From Hominenteromicrobium mulieris (GTDB taxonomy: Bacteria; Bacillota; Clostridia; Oscillospirales; Acutalibacteraceae), in the NCBI GenBank assembly GCA_021029595.1, contig JAJJOY010000010.1:1-64000 (forward strand): a stretch of 64,000 nucleotides of DNA. Reading direction: 5' to 3'. The translations under genes and the position numbers were made by a program. Shown here one piece after another: positions 25,254 through 33,680 of this stretch (positions are counted from its first letter, which is position 1; each line of letters begins with the position of its first letter). The notes below the pieces were generated by a model that saw only the letters and a program-made list of their open reading frames with translations, searched no databases and was not told the origin of the DNA.

Positions 25254-26330
25254 ATGGAAAAGAAAGTTATTCGCGTAGGATCTGTAGGCGTAGGAGCCAT
25301 CTGGGGCGGCGTGCACGAGCCCGGTATTGCCAAGAGTCCCGATTTGACCTTGGTGGCCATCTGCGACATTGATGAGAAAAAGCTCGAAGCCGTTGGCGAG
25401 AAGTATGGGATTCCTCCGCAGTACCGTTTTACGGATTATCGAGATTTGGTTAACTGTGACATTGTCGATGCAGTGGATATCTGCACCTCTAATGACGCCC
25501 ACTTCAAGGTGGCAATGGCTGCCGTGGAAGCCGGCAAGCCGTTTAACCTGGAAAAGCCCATCACCCTGACCGCAGAGGAAGCAGACATACTGGCCAAGGC
25601 GGCTCAGGAGAAGAATGTCAAGAATATGGTGTGCTTCTCCTACCGATTCAAGGCTGCTGCCCGCTATGCCAAGGATCTGATTGCGCAGGGCAAGATCGGG
25701 CGTGTCTATCACGTGAATATGCAGTATTTTCAGGCGTGGGGATTGCCCCGTGCCAACTGCCCCTTAGTATGGCGCTATGTCAAGAGCAGAACCGGTACAG
25801 GCGCTCTGGGAGATCTGGGAAGCCATGCCTTGGATTTGGTACGATTTGTGACGAACAAAGAATATACACGCGTTGTGGGACATACCGGTACTTACGTACA
25901 CGAGCGTCCGTTGCTGGACGGCAAAGGTGTCGGAAAAGTAGATGTGGACGATTTCAGCAACTACATGGCGGATATGGAAGATGAGATTTCTGTCAGCTTC
26001 CAGATTACCCGATTTGCTTATGGCCGCGGTAACTATCAGCGTATGGAGATTTACGGCAGTGAGGGTGCCATTGTCTACAGCTTGGATGCCACACCTGCCG
26101 GAATTGACGAAATTGAAGTCTGCTCCGGAGACATCAATGCCGATGCCCATGTTTTCAACCATCTGCCCATTCCGCAGCAGTATTTCTGCGATCAGATGCA
26201 GTCCTTTGCAGACATTGTGAATGGCACCGGTGATGGTCTTGCTGCCAATATTCAGGATGGACAGGCAAACCAGCACCTGCTGGATGCTATTGTAGAGTCC
26301 GCAGAGAAAGGCACATGGTTATCACTCTAA
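25254..26330 (+). CDS. Gfo/Idh/MocA family oxidoreductase (paralogue of the 11611 gene)
   Basis: 358 residues, the same length as the paralogue at 11611. Rossmann start VGSVGVGAIWGGVHEPG; EKP motif in NLEKPITLTAEEADILAKAAQEK; GDLGSHALDLVRFV in the substrate domain; shared ends such as CDQMQSFADI. AAAGGAG lies upstream. It is the last gene of the catabolic operon. The duplicated pair may catalyse an oxidation and the matching reduction, as in known C3-epimerisation or 3-keto-sugar schemes, or act on two stereoisomers. Confidence 0.9.
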   Translation: MEKKVIRVGSVGVGAIWGGVHEPGIAKSPDLTLVAICDIDEKKLEAVGEKYGIPPQYRFTDYRDLVNCDIVDAVDICTSNDAHFKVAMAAVEAGKPFNLEKPITLTAEEADILAKAAQEKNVKNMVCFSYRFKAAARYAKDLIAQGKIGRVYHVNMQYFQAWGLPRANCPLVWRYVKSRTGTGALGDLGSHALDLVRFVTNKEYTRVVGHTGTYVHERPLLDGKGVGKVDVDDFSNYMADMEDEISVSFQITRFAYGRGNYQRMEIYGSEGAIVYSLDATPAGIDEIEVCSGDINADAHVFNHLPIPQQYFCDQMQSFADIVNGTGDGLAANIQDGQANQHLLDAIVESAEKGTWLSL

Positions 26331-26406
26331 GCAAAATTCCAAAGGCGAAGAGTGACGGTGGCTGGAAAAAGATACAGGCACCTTTGAAAATCAGTGTAGA
26401 GTAAGC

Positions 26407-26444
26407 AACCGCGTTCCGCTTTAACTTTAAGGCGGAACGCGGTT
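26407..26444. terminator. GC-rich hairpin at the right end of the island
   Basis: A 13-bp stem AACCGCGTTCCGC/GCGGAACGCGGTT with an 11-nt loop but no good T-run. It probably ends or protects the catabolic transcript. One arm plus loop (26401-26425) reappears, inverted and decayed, at 33718-33742. Confidence 0.6.
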
Positions 26445-26485
26445 AACTCTATGTAAAGAAGCATTTGAACGATACAGTTGAGAAA

Positions 26486-26526
26486 AAGGCACAACTTACG
26501 GAGGAAAAATCCGTAGGTTGTGCCTT
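26486..26526 (-). terminator. Terminator of the EF-G-like gene
   Basis: A 17-bp stem (26486-26502 with 26510-26526) with one wobble pair. On the minus strand it is followed by TTTTTC. The gap 26331-26641 holds only these two hairpins. Confidence 0.75.
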
Positions 26527-26641
26527 AGTGTTATTCGTGAAATTGGAATGGATTACGTACCACACGTATGCGATTGCTGCATTTAAAGAGAATTACATCA
26601 AGATTGATCGTATCTTTTGTCTCTTTTTGTCATGGCTTTAT

Positions 26642-28717
26642 TCAGTCAATCTCGCCGTTGGCTTTCGCGGCCTCAATAACCTTCTGCGCAACATTCTGCG
26701 GGGCTTCTTCGTAGCGCACGAAATCGAACGTGAAGCTACCTCTGCCCTGCGTGACCTGGCGCACATAGGTGCTGAAATCGTACATTTCGGCCATTGGCAC
26801 TTCGGCGTCTACGGTCTGATAGCCGGCGGTTTCTGCCGGAGACATGCCCAGCACACGGCCGCGGCGCTTGTTGACTTCGCCCATGATATCGCCCATGTTA
26901 GCGTCCGGCACGGTAGCCTTCAATTCGCCGATGGGCTCAAGCAGAACGGGATTTGCCTGCGGCATGCCGTTCTTATAGGCGATGGAAGCAGCGGTCTTAA
27001 ACGCCATTTCGCTGGAGTCTACGGGGTGATAGGAGCCGTCATACAGCGTCGCCTTGAGACCGACGACCGGATAACCGGCAAGAGGACCTCTTGCGATGCA
27101 CTCGCGCAGACCCTTTTCAACGGCGGGGAAGAAGCCCTTCGGCACTGCGCCGCCGACAACGCGCTCTGCAAACTCCAAGCCGTCTGCATCGCAGGGGGAG
27201 AATTCGATCCACACATCGCCGAACTGACCGTGGCCGCCGGTCTGCTTCTTATGTCTGCCCTGTACGGAAACGGTCTTGCGGATCGTCTCGCGGTACGGAA
27301 CGCGCGGGTTGCGCAGCGTGACATCTACGCCGAACTTCGTCTTCAGCTTGGAGACGATGACATCAAGGTGCTGTTCGCCCATGCCGCTGATGACCATTTC
27401 TTTGGTTTCTGCGTTATTTTCAAAACGAATCGTCGGGTCTTCTTCCGCAAGACGCATGATGCCCTGCGCGACCTTATCTTCGTCGCCCTTGTTCTTCGGG
27501 ACGATGGCCATACGCATCTCCGGGGTGGGGTATGCGATGCCGTCCAGTGTGACCTTGCGTGCGGGTGCGCAGAGCGTATCGCCCGTGTTGACGCCGGCAA
27601 GCTTCGGGATGGCGCCGATATCGCCCGCAGTGATGGCTTTTACATCTTCCTGCTTTTTGCCGCACATCATGACGGTTTTGCCGACGCGCTCCGTGTTTCC
27701 GGTGCGCATGTTGATGAGCGGGGTCTCTGTGGAGATTTTGCCGGAGAGCACCTTTACGTAGGAGAGTTTGCCGATGAACGGGTCTGCAACGGTCTTGAAG
27801 ACGATGGCAGCCGTGGCGGCATCTTCCTTAACGGCAATCTCAACGGGGTTGCCGTCTACGTCTACGCCGATTTCCGCGCCCTTATCCGCCGCGCTCGGGG
27901 CGAGCCAGCAAAGGCCGTCCATAAACTGCTCCATGCCGCGCATAAGCATAGCATCGCCGCAGAATACGGGCGAAATGGTGCCGCTTTTAACACCCTGGGA
28001 AACACCGACGATAACCTCTTCCGGCGTGAATTCTTCGCCGGAGAAATATTTCTCGAACAGCTCGTCGCTCGTTTCGGCGACGGCCTCGTAAATGGCGGTA
28101 CGCAGACCCTCGAGGCGGGCGCCCATGTTCGGCATATCTACCTGTACAGGCTTGCCGCCGGAGTAATCGTACGCCTTATATTCCAGCATATTGATATATT
28201 TATCTGCCTTGCCGTCCTCAAAATACGGCACAACAATCGGGCAGACGGACGGGCCGAAGCTCGCCTTTAAATCTTCGAACACTTTATAGAAGTCGGAACC
28301 TTCATCGCACAGGCCGTTTACGAAGAAAATCTTAGACAGGCCGCGCTTTTCCGCTGCCGCAAAAGCCTTTTCCGTACCGACGGAAACGCCGCTCTTGCCT
28401 GCAAGCACGATGACAACGGATTCTGCCGCGCGTGCGGCTTCATACAGACCGCCCTGGAAGTCGAAAAGACCCGGGGTGTCCAGCAGGTTGATCTTTTTAT
28501 TTTTCCATTCAAACGGTGCCACGGCCGTGGAGACAGACGTCTTGCGGCGGATCTCCTCCGGGTCGGAATCACAGACCGTGTTGCCCTCGCCTACTTTACC
28601 GCGACGATCGGATGCGCCTGCAAGATAAAGCATAGCTTCCGCGAGGGAGGTCTTGCCGGCGCCGGAATGGCCTGCCATAGCAACGTTGATGATGTTCTTA
28701 GCCGGATATGTGTTCAT
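26642..28717 (-). CDS. Elongation factor G paralogue (EF-G-2-like) with degenerate GTPase motifs
   Basis: 691 residues, full length for EF-G. G1 is intact (GHSGAGKT, 16-23). G3 reads DTPGLFDF (80-87), with Leu in place of the catalytic His of DTPGH. G4 reads FVNGLCDE (132-139) where EF-G has NKxD, so the Lys is Gly and the Asp is displaced. The later domains are well kept, with GGHGQFGDVWIEFSP and LEPIGELKATVPDANMGDIMGEVNKRRGRVLGM, the domain IV and V signature. It should still bind the ribosome, but hydrolysis or nucleotide specificity may differ. It has its own promoter and terminator and no str-operon context, consistent with a paralogue. Confidence 0.9.
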   Translation of the reverse strand: MNTYPAKNIINVAMAGHSGAGKTSLAEAMLYLAGASDRRGKVGEGNTVCDSDPEEIRRKTSVSTAVAPFEWKNKKINLLDTPGLFDFQGGLYEAARAAESVVIVLAGKSGVSVGTEKAFAAAEKRGLSKIFFVNGLCDEGSDFYKVFEDLKASFGPSVCPIVVPYFEDGKADKYINMLEYKAYDYSGGKPVQVDMPNMGARLEGLRTAIYEAVAETSDELFEKYFSGEEFTPEEVIVGVSQGVKSGTISPVFCGDAMLMRGMEQFMDGLCWLAPSAADKGAEIGVDVDGNPVEIAVKEDAATAAIVFKTVADPFIGKLSYVKVLSGKISTETPLINMRTGNTERVGKTVMMCGKKQEDVKAITAGDIGAIPKLAGVNTGDTLCAPARKVTLDGIAYPTPEMRMAIVPKNKGDEDKVAQGIMRLAEEDPTIRFENNAETKEMVISGMGEQHLDVIVSKLKTKFGVDVTLRNPRVPYRETIRKTVSVQGRHKKQTGGHGQFGDVWIEFSPCDADGLEFAERVVGGAVPKGFFPAVEKGLRECIARGPLAGYPVVGLKATLYDGSYHPVDSSEMAFKTAASIAYKNGMPQANPVLLEPIGELKATVPDANMGDIMGEVNKRRGRVLGMSPAETAGYQTVDAEVPMAEMYDFSTYVRQVTQGRGSFTFDFVRYEEAPQNVAQKVIEAAKANGEID

Positions 28718-28772
28718 GGAAAAACACCCCTTATATGTATAATTTATAATTTCAATTTGAGATTGCTCTTTA

Positions 28773-28801
28773 ATTATATATCATATTGCCAGCTATTGCA
28801 A
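28773..28801 (-). promoter_or_regulatory. Promoter of the EF-G-like gene
   Basis: On the minus strand: -35 TTGCAA (28796-28801), 17-nt spacer, -10 TATAAT (28773-28778), with about 50 nt of leader before the ATG at 28717. Confidence 0.65.
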
Positions 28802-28954
28802 TGGTGAATTGCAATTTATACAGATATTCTATTTTGTGTATTTGAAGTTTATGCATGTTGTATATTTAGAAAATGTTTTTTGCAATAAGTTTTCAAATTC
28901 CTTTTGAAAAGGATAGAATTCGGCAGGATTTGAGAAATATATAGCAGACTTCTT

Positions 28955-29070
28955 CCGATGAGGGAGCTGCCAGCGAAGCTGACTGAGGGAGAAATACAGC
29001 GGGCTAACGAACCTCACAGCACCTTTTTCATATTATAGAGAAATCCTCTCCCGGCGTAGCCGGGAGAGGA
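28955..29070. repeat. Second intergenic hairpin repeat next to repeat copy B
   Basis: GATGAGGGAGCTGCCAGC-GAA-GCTGACTGAGGGAG (28957-28991), then CCTCTCCCGGC...GCCGGGAGAGG (29045-29069). The first block resembles an intergenic repeat often seen in gut Firmicutes genomes (from memory). It abuts modular repeat copy B. No gene is seen in 28718-29216. Confidence 0.45.
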
Positions 29071-29091
29071 TAAATTATATCAGTCGGCAAA

Positions 29092-29203
29092 AAGATTTCG
29101 CTTTCTGCGGAGCTCGACCAAAGGCGCTGCCTTTGGAAACTACAACCGAACGAGAAGTTCGGTTTCAACTTCTTTGAAAAAAGTTGGATCAAAAGCTTTC
29201 AGC
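29092..29203 (+). repeat. Modular multi-hairpin intergenic repeat, copy B (partial)
   Basis: It holds the right half of the element: GGCAAAAAGATTTCGC (29095-29110), AAAGGCGCTGCCTTT (29120-29134), and a terminal hairpin CAACTTCTTTGAAAAAAGTTG (29166-29186), then GATCAAAAGCTTTCAGC. The left modules are missing. Confidence 0.7.
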
Positions 29204-29216
29204 GACTCTTTCCATG

Positions 29217-29756
29217 TTACTCAACTGTTTCGCGGCTTAAAAAATCGGACGCGAGCTTGCCGAGCCGCAAATGCTCCTGCGTTTCGCCGGGCTTTGCGTC
29301 TTCGTCTTTAATGAGCAGGAACATGCCGCACAAATCGCCCGCACAGGAGATGGGGAACGCTGCGTTTGCGGTGCGCAGCCCGCCCTCCGCCGCCAAAACG
29401 GTGTCCTCGCCGGAGGAGATGAATGCCTTTTTGCGGCGCATCAGCTCATCCAATTGCTTGGAGACAGGCTTATCCAGCAAATCCTTTTTCGGGATACCTG
29501 CCGTTGCGATGATGCGGTCGCGGTCGCACACGGCGGTGCCGATGCCGCTTGCCGCCGAGATGCACTCCGCCATGTTTTTGGCGCTTTCGTTCAGTTCTCC
29601 CACGGGCGAGTATTTGCGGAAGATGATGCTGCCGTCTTTGTCGATGAAAATTTCAAGCGGCGTGCCCTCGCTGATCTTCATGGTGCGGCGCAGCTCTTTC
29701 GGCACCACCACTCGCCCGAGATCATCCATACGTCTGACGATACCGGTTGCCTTCAT
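29217..29756 (-). CDS. spoVT: Stage V sporulation protein T (AbrB/MazE-type regulator with GAF domain)
   Basis: 179 residues, the usual SpoVT length. The N-terminal swapped-hairpin AbrB DNA-binding domain (1-50) begins MKATGIVRRMDDLGRVVVPKELRRTM. A GAF-like domain follows (about 55-175). SpoVT is a forespore regulator acting under sigma-G that modulates late sporulation and germination genes. Its presence indicates a spore-forming or recently spore-forming lineage. It stands alone on the minus strand. Confidence 0.92.
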   Translation of the reverse strand: MKATGIVRRMDDLGRVVVPKELRRTMKISEGTPLEIFIDKDGSIIFRKYSPVGELNESAKNMAECISAASGIGTAVCDRDRIIATAGIPKKDLLDKPVSKQLDELMRRKKAFISSGEDTVLAAEGGLRTANAAFPISCAGDLCGMFLLIKDEDAKPGETQEHLRLGKLASDFLSRETVE

Positions 29757-29982
29757 ATCTCAAATCTCCCTTGTTTTCAAAGTTTCGGTATGGGTAGTAT
29801 TTGAGAAATGCGGGGAATTATACACGTTACAAAGTTTTACGGAAATACACAGTGGCGCGCCCGGTATCTGCTTTGACGTGAAAAGCGGCATGGTTTGAAA
29901 AGGATTGTTTTCTGTGTTGATATATAAAATCAAGCGTCATGCTTGAATGAAAGCACGGCGCTTGACTTATTAAAAATAAATT

Positions 29983-31284
29983 TTAATCTTCCACAGGCGT
30001 TTCCAAATTGTTCATTACAAGCCCTGTGATAAGTTTCGGGTAAAAATACGTGGACTTCTGCGGCATCTTTTCGCCCGCAGCCGCTACCGCGCCGATCTCC
30101 TCCACGCGCGTGGGGTTCAAAATAAATGCACACTGCATCTCGTCGCTTTCAACCGTGGAAAGCGCTTCGTTCAAATCGCGCGTATACGTCAAGTTTTTCT
30201 GACTTGCCATATTTTCGCGATCAATCCCGAGGGCGCGCTCCAAAATGAGCGTGTGCAAAACGCTGACGTCCAGCCCGCGCGAGGCCTCGCTCTTTTCGGG
30301 CATAAATTCTTCCATAACCGCCGCGTCTTTCAAAATCAGCAGCGCGTAGTTCATTCTGTCCCCGTTTTTATACACGAATACGAACGCCTTTTGCCCGGCA
30401 TCATACACATTTTTCATGCGCGGCTCAATCTCGCTTTTGTCCGCAAGCGTCTCGATTTGAAAGTATTCCCCGCAGCTTTCAAGTACCTTTTCGGCGGAAA
30501 AGCCCTCAATGCCGCGCACAAGGCGGTGCGTCGGGAACACCACAAGCCCCGGATGTGCCATATCGACGAGCGTCATCATGACGAATTCGCTGCCCGGCGC
30601 CCAAACGGCATTTTCACGGCAGTAATCGCGGTAATGAATTGCGGTTTCATAGCGGTGATGCCCGTCCGCAATGTACAATTTGCGCGGCGCAAAATCGGCG
30701 CGGAACGCTTCAAGCGCCTGCTTGTCATTCACAATCCACAGGCGGTGTGTGACAAGTTCGTCTGAAAATTCGCAGTACGGCGTGCCGGCGGAAAGGCGGT
30801 CGATGCGCTTTTGCGTCTCGCCCTTTTCGTCCTGATACAAAGAGTAAATCGAGCTGAAGTTGCAGTTCGTCGCCTTCATCAGCTCAAAACGGTCCTTTTT
30901 CGCCTTAGAGAGCGTCTCCTCGTGCGGCAGCACAACGCCCGCAGAAAAATCCTCCACGCGCACAAGGCACACGATGCCCTTTAGGCTGCGCACCTCGCCA
31001 TGGTCTACGTCGGTTTTGAATTCTTCCTCGTAGATATAAAGACCTGCGTCCTTGTCACAGCGCAAAGTGCCGTCGGAAAGCCACGTGTGCAACGTCTTGC
31101 CGGCGGTCTTATACGGTTCTTCGCCGCGCGGCAGCTCCAGGCGTATGACGTTGTGCGGGTTTCTTTCCAAAAACGCCGCGCGCTCCGCTTCACTGATGAT
31201 GTCATACGGCGGACAGGTCAGTTCTTTCGCTTCTCCCGCCGATTTTGTGTACCGCATGGCATGAAATGCCCGAATGTCTGCCAT
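29983..31284 (-). CDS. DUF1015 family protein
   Basis: 433 residues; the start at 31284 (MADIRAFHAMRY) follows AAAGGAGG. Family features: an opening IRAFHAMRYTK, CPPYDIISEAERAAFLERNPHNVIRLELP near residue 24, LYIYEEEF near 85, VLPHEETLSKAKKDRFELMKATNCNFSSIYSLY near 120 and KLYIADGHHRYETAIHYRD near 215. It is soluble and cytosolic. DUF1015 proteins are widespread in clostridia and often lie near serine or phosphoglycerate metabolism genes, but no such gene is adjacent here. The function is not established. Confidence 0.88.
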   Translation of the reverse strand: MADIRAFHAMRYTKSAGEAKELTCPPYDIISEAERAAFLERNPHNVIRLELPRGEEPYKTAGKTLHTWLSDGTLRCDKDAGLYIYEEEFKTDVDHGEVRSLKGIVCLVRVEDFSAGVVLPHEETLSKAKKDRFELMKATNCNFSSIYSLYQDEKGETQKRIDRLSAGTPYCEFSDELVTHRLWIVNDKQALEAFRADFAPRKLYIADGHHRYETAIHYRDYCRENAVWAPGSEFVMMTLVDMAHPGLVVFPTHRLVRGIEGFSAEKVLESCGEYFQIETLADKSEIEPRMKNVYDAGQKAFVFVYKNGDRMNYALLILKDAAVMEEFMPEKSEASRGLDVSVLHTLILERALGIDRENMASQKNLTYTRDLNEALSTVESDEMQCAFILNPTRVEEIGAVAAAGEKMPQKSTYFYPKLITGLVMNNLETPVED

Positions 31285-31316
31285 CGTGGTGCCTCCTTTA
31301 GATTTCACTTTTTCTC

Positions 31317-31345
31317 ATTATAACGGCAAAGCACTCTTGCGTCAA
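31317..31345 (-). promoter_or_regulatory. Promoter of the DUF1015 gene
   Basis: On the minus strand: -35 TTGACG (31340-31345), 17-nt spacer, -10 TATAAT (31317-31322), 33 nt before the start codon. Confidence 0.8.
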
Positions 31346-31456
31346 GAAAAAAGCAATACAACATGAAACATCCTCGCCGCAGTTCAAGTCCGAAAACACT
31401 TCACAGCCCGGCTGTTTTGTCCGTATTCCCCGACCGTTCGAATAAAAACCTGCTTC

Positions 31457-33544
31457 TTAAAAGCGCAAGAACAAAACGCTGTGCGGCGGCATTTGTAAGG
31501 TTCCGCCCGCAGCTTGGTCCAGAACGTTTGACTGGGTAAATGAGGAGGGAGGCAACACGGTGTCACTGGAGAAGAGCACCGCCTCGCTGCAAGGTCCAAA
31601 GGAAGAGAAGTCCACCGGCTTTTTGCGGTGAAATGCGGCGTTCACCACCGTGGCGGACACCCGACCCTCTCGATCCACGGTAATAACGGCTTCTTGAGAC
31701 GCGGAGCACAGACGATTACCCATGTGCCAGCGATTCATCCAGGAGAACACTTGTCCTTGCGCTGTCAAGCTCACGTGATTCGGTTTCACACACAGCATTC
31801 CCTCGTTGATTGCCTGAAAGTGACACGCAAGGGCTATCCCGCTTTTTTCCGCCTCTTCCATCAACATGTGCAGAACCAGCGCCGCATAAATACCGTCGGT
31901 AACACTGGAAGGACGGTACCAGGCATACCACACATTCCACTCGTCCATGGAAATGCGTATAGAAGGCTCCAGCCACTGCCGGGACTGGTGAATCAGCTCC
32001 CGCATCCGGGAGACAGAAGCCATGCACCGGTTATATTCCTCCTCTACGGTGGAAAGGTCGGTGTAATGGGGGTCGTAGCCATAATAGTGCTGGGAAATCA
32101 TCTGAGAAATCCCGGCAAGCGGCTTGGCTGAAAATTCTGCCCATTCCTTGTTAGGATAGGGTCCCGAGGAGCACAGGCTGAGACCGGGTGAGGCCTCCAG
32201 CATTTTTTTGCCATTCTCCAGTGCGATCTGGCAGTACCCGGCAGGAGTGTTGTCGCCCTCCATGTGACCGTAACCGAATTCGTTACCCAATGACCAAAAC
32301 TGCACGTTGTAAGGCTCTTGGTGACCCCGATTGGCTCGGAGTTTTCCGTAGGGGGTTGAGACATCGCCGTTGCAGTATTCCACCCAAGCGGCGTTCTCAT
32401 CGGGGGTGTTCCAACAGGGGTTGATGGTGATAAACGGCTCGGCACCGATTTCTCGACACAAGGCGATAAAGTCATCGGTATTCATCTCGCTGAAATCGTA
32501 GCCCATGGTGTGAGGTTGAGTTTCCAGACCCAAATAAGACTGGAACGGCGCACGCATATCCGCCGGCAAAAGGCCGTCCATCCAGTTGAATTCCCCGGCA
32601 AAATTGCCGCCCGGCCAGCGCAGCACCTTGATGCCCAAATCCTTCATGGCTTCCACCACATCGCGGCGCATTCCGTGGAAGTGATCCTTGGGCAGCAAAG
32701 AAACGGCTCCTACGCAGACATAACCCGCATTCTCCCAGCAGATTCGCAGATCGGCATCAGGGTCAGCGGCCTGCGGGGTGAGCTCCACCTCTAAACGGGT
32801 CCAATCGTCGCCGCCACCTACAGATGTGGCACGGCAGTAGACGTTCTTTCCGGTTCGATCTGTCAATGAAACCGTAAACTTCACCGATTCTTGGGTTTTA
32901 ACCACCATTCCGAACAGATACGGTTGCCCTTGGGATATTGTGATGCCATGCTGACCCATGCCGACAGCTTCCCCGCAGTAGGGGTTGAAGATACCGACGG
33001 AATTACATTCGAGGGTCCGCTTCATGTGGTAGCCTTCTCCGTGGCGGGTGTAGGGTTCATCCAAGGCAAACACGCCACGTTCCCCCAAGGGAAACCATTC
33101 TATGGCGCAGCCCTCGCAAGCCGTGGGCTTCCCGGCGAACTTTCGATTGCGAACCATCTGGGCGGATAGGCCGGTATAGATACAGGAGCGAGTGTGCTCC
33201 AGATTGCAGCCGAACAAGTAGGGCGAAACCAGTAAATCCGCAGGATCGTCCCGGCGTAAGGTGAGAGGTGTGGCCTGAGCTGCTTTTCCATCCCAATCGA
33301 CGGCCTCGTCCAGATTGCTGCTGCGAACCACGTTCATGAGTTCGCCGCTGAGAAGCTCCACAACGCTGACGCGCAGCTCCGCAGCCACACGGCTGAAAAG
33401 CGTCACGTCGGGCAGGCTTTTGCCACGTTCCCACTTAGAGACCGCTTTATCGGTTACATTCAGTCGTTCGGCCAGTTGAGCCTGAGTAAGACCCATGGCC
33501 ATCCTGCGCCGGCTGATAAACTGTCCTATTTTTGATAAATTCAT
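31457..33544 (-). CDS. Fusion of an XRE helix-turn-helix domain to a GH51-like alpha-L-arabinofuranosidase
   Basis: 695 residues as one uninterrupted frame. The ATG at 33544 has a strong GGGGAGG site 7 nt upstream, so the HTH is the true N-terminus. Residues 6-60 are a Cro/CI-type HTH (ISRRRMAMGLTQAQLAERL, VTDKAVSKWERGKSLPD). After a linker (about 65-105) comes a clan-A glycosidase resembling GH51. It has IKVLRWPGGNFAGEFNW (305-321), acid/base Glu422 in SLGNEFGYG and nucleophile Glu535 in ISMDEWNVWY. A beta-sandwich follows to the end, closing MPPHSVLFLRF. Both catalytic glutamates are present and there is no signal peptide. It may be a regulator that reads a sugar ligand through its glycosidase fold, or a bifunctional enzyme-regulator. 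Codon use looks more like the sugar island than its neighbours. Confidence 0.9.
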   Translation of the reverse strand: MNLSKIGQFISRRRMAMGLTQAQLAERLNVTDKAVSKWERGKSLPDVTLFSRVAAELRVSVVELLSGELMNVVRSSNLDEAVDWDGKAAQATPLTLRRDDPADLLVSPYLFGCNLEHTRSCIYTGLSAQMVRNRKFAGKPTACEGCAIEWFPLGERGVFALDEPYTRHGEGYHMKRTLECNSVGIFNPYCGEAVGMGQHGITISQGQPYLFGMVVKTQESVKFTVSLTDRTGKNVYCRATSVGGGDDWTRLEVELTPQAADPDADLRICWENAGYVCVGAVSLLPKDHFHGMRRDVVEAMKDLGIKVLRWPGGNFAGEFNWMDGLLPADMRAPFQSYLGLETQPHTMGYDFSEMNTDDFIALCREIGAEPFITINPCWNTPDENAAWVEYCNGDVSTPYGKLRANRGHQEPYNVQFWSLGNEFGYGHMEGDNTPAGYCQIALENGKKMLEASPGLSLCSSGPYPNKEWAEFSAKPLAGISQMISQHYYGYDPHYTDLSTVEEEYNRCMASVSRMRELIHQSRQWLEPSIRISMDEWNVWYAWYRPSSVTDGIYAALVLHMLMEEAEKSGIALACHFQAINEGMLCVKPNHVSLTAQGQVFSWMNRWHMGNRLCSASQEAVITVDREGRVSATVVNAAFHRKKPVDFSSFGPCSEAVLFSSDTVLPPSSFTQSNVLDQAAGGTLQMPPHSVLFLRF

Positions 33545-33573
33545 AAATTTTCCTCCCCTTAGGACTTTTCTTT

Positions 33574-33602
33574 AGCATATCATAGTCCACCCGCACAAGC
33601 AA
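33574..33602 (-). promoter_or_regulatory. Possible promoter of the HTH-GH51 gene
   Basis: On the minus strand: -35 TTGCTT (33597-33602), 17-nt spacer, -10 TATGCT (33574-33579), ending 30 bp before the start codon. The -35 overlaps the palindromic motif at 33600-33619. Confidence 0.45.
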
Positions 33603-33619
33603 CCGACCGACAGTTGAGT
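33600..33619. promoter_or_regulatory. Candidate operator shared with the island transporter promoter region
   Basis: CAACCGACCGACAGTTGAGT is identical at 16 of 20 positions to 7326-7345. The outer CAACC and GTTGAGT blocks are conserved and only the centre differs. It overlaps the -35 of the HTH-GH51 gene, where a repressor would act. Confidence 0.45.
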
Positions 33620-33680
33620 AACATGGAGCGAAAAAATTTCTCTGATACTTTTATGGAACGCTTCTTCCGTCACGTCGGAA

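Noticed and set aside
26465-28270. 601-codon open frame on the plus strand
   Set aside because: It is antisense to the EF-G-like gene, has no recognisable domain and no ribosome binding site. It arises from the GC-rich codon pattern of the real gene.
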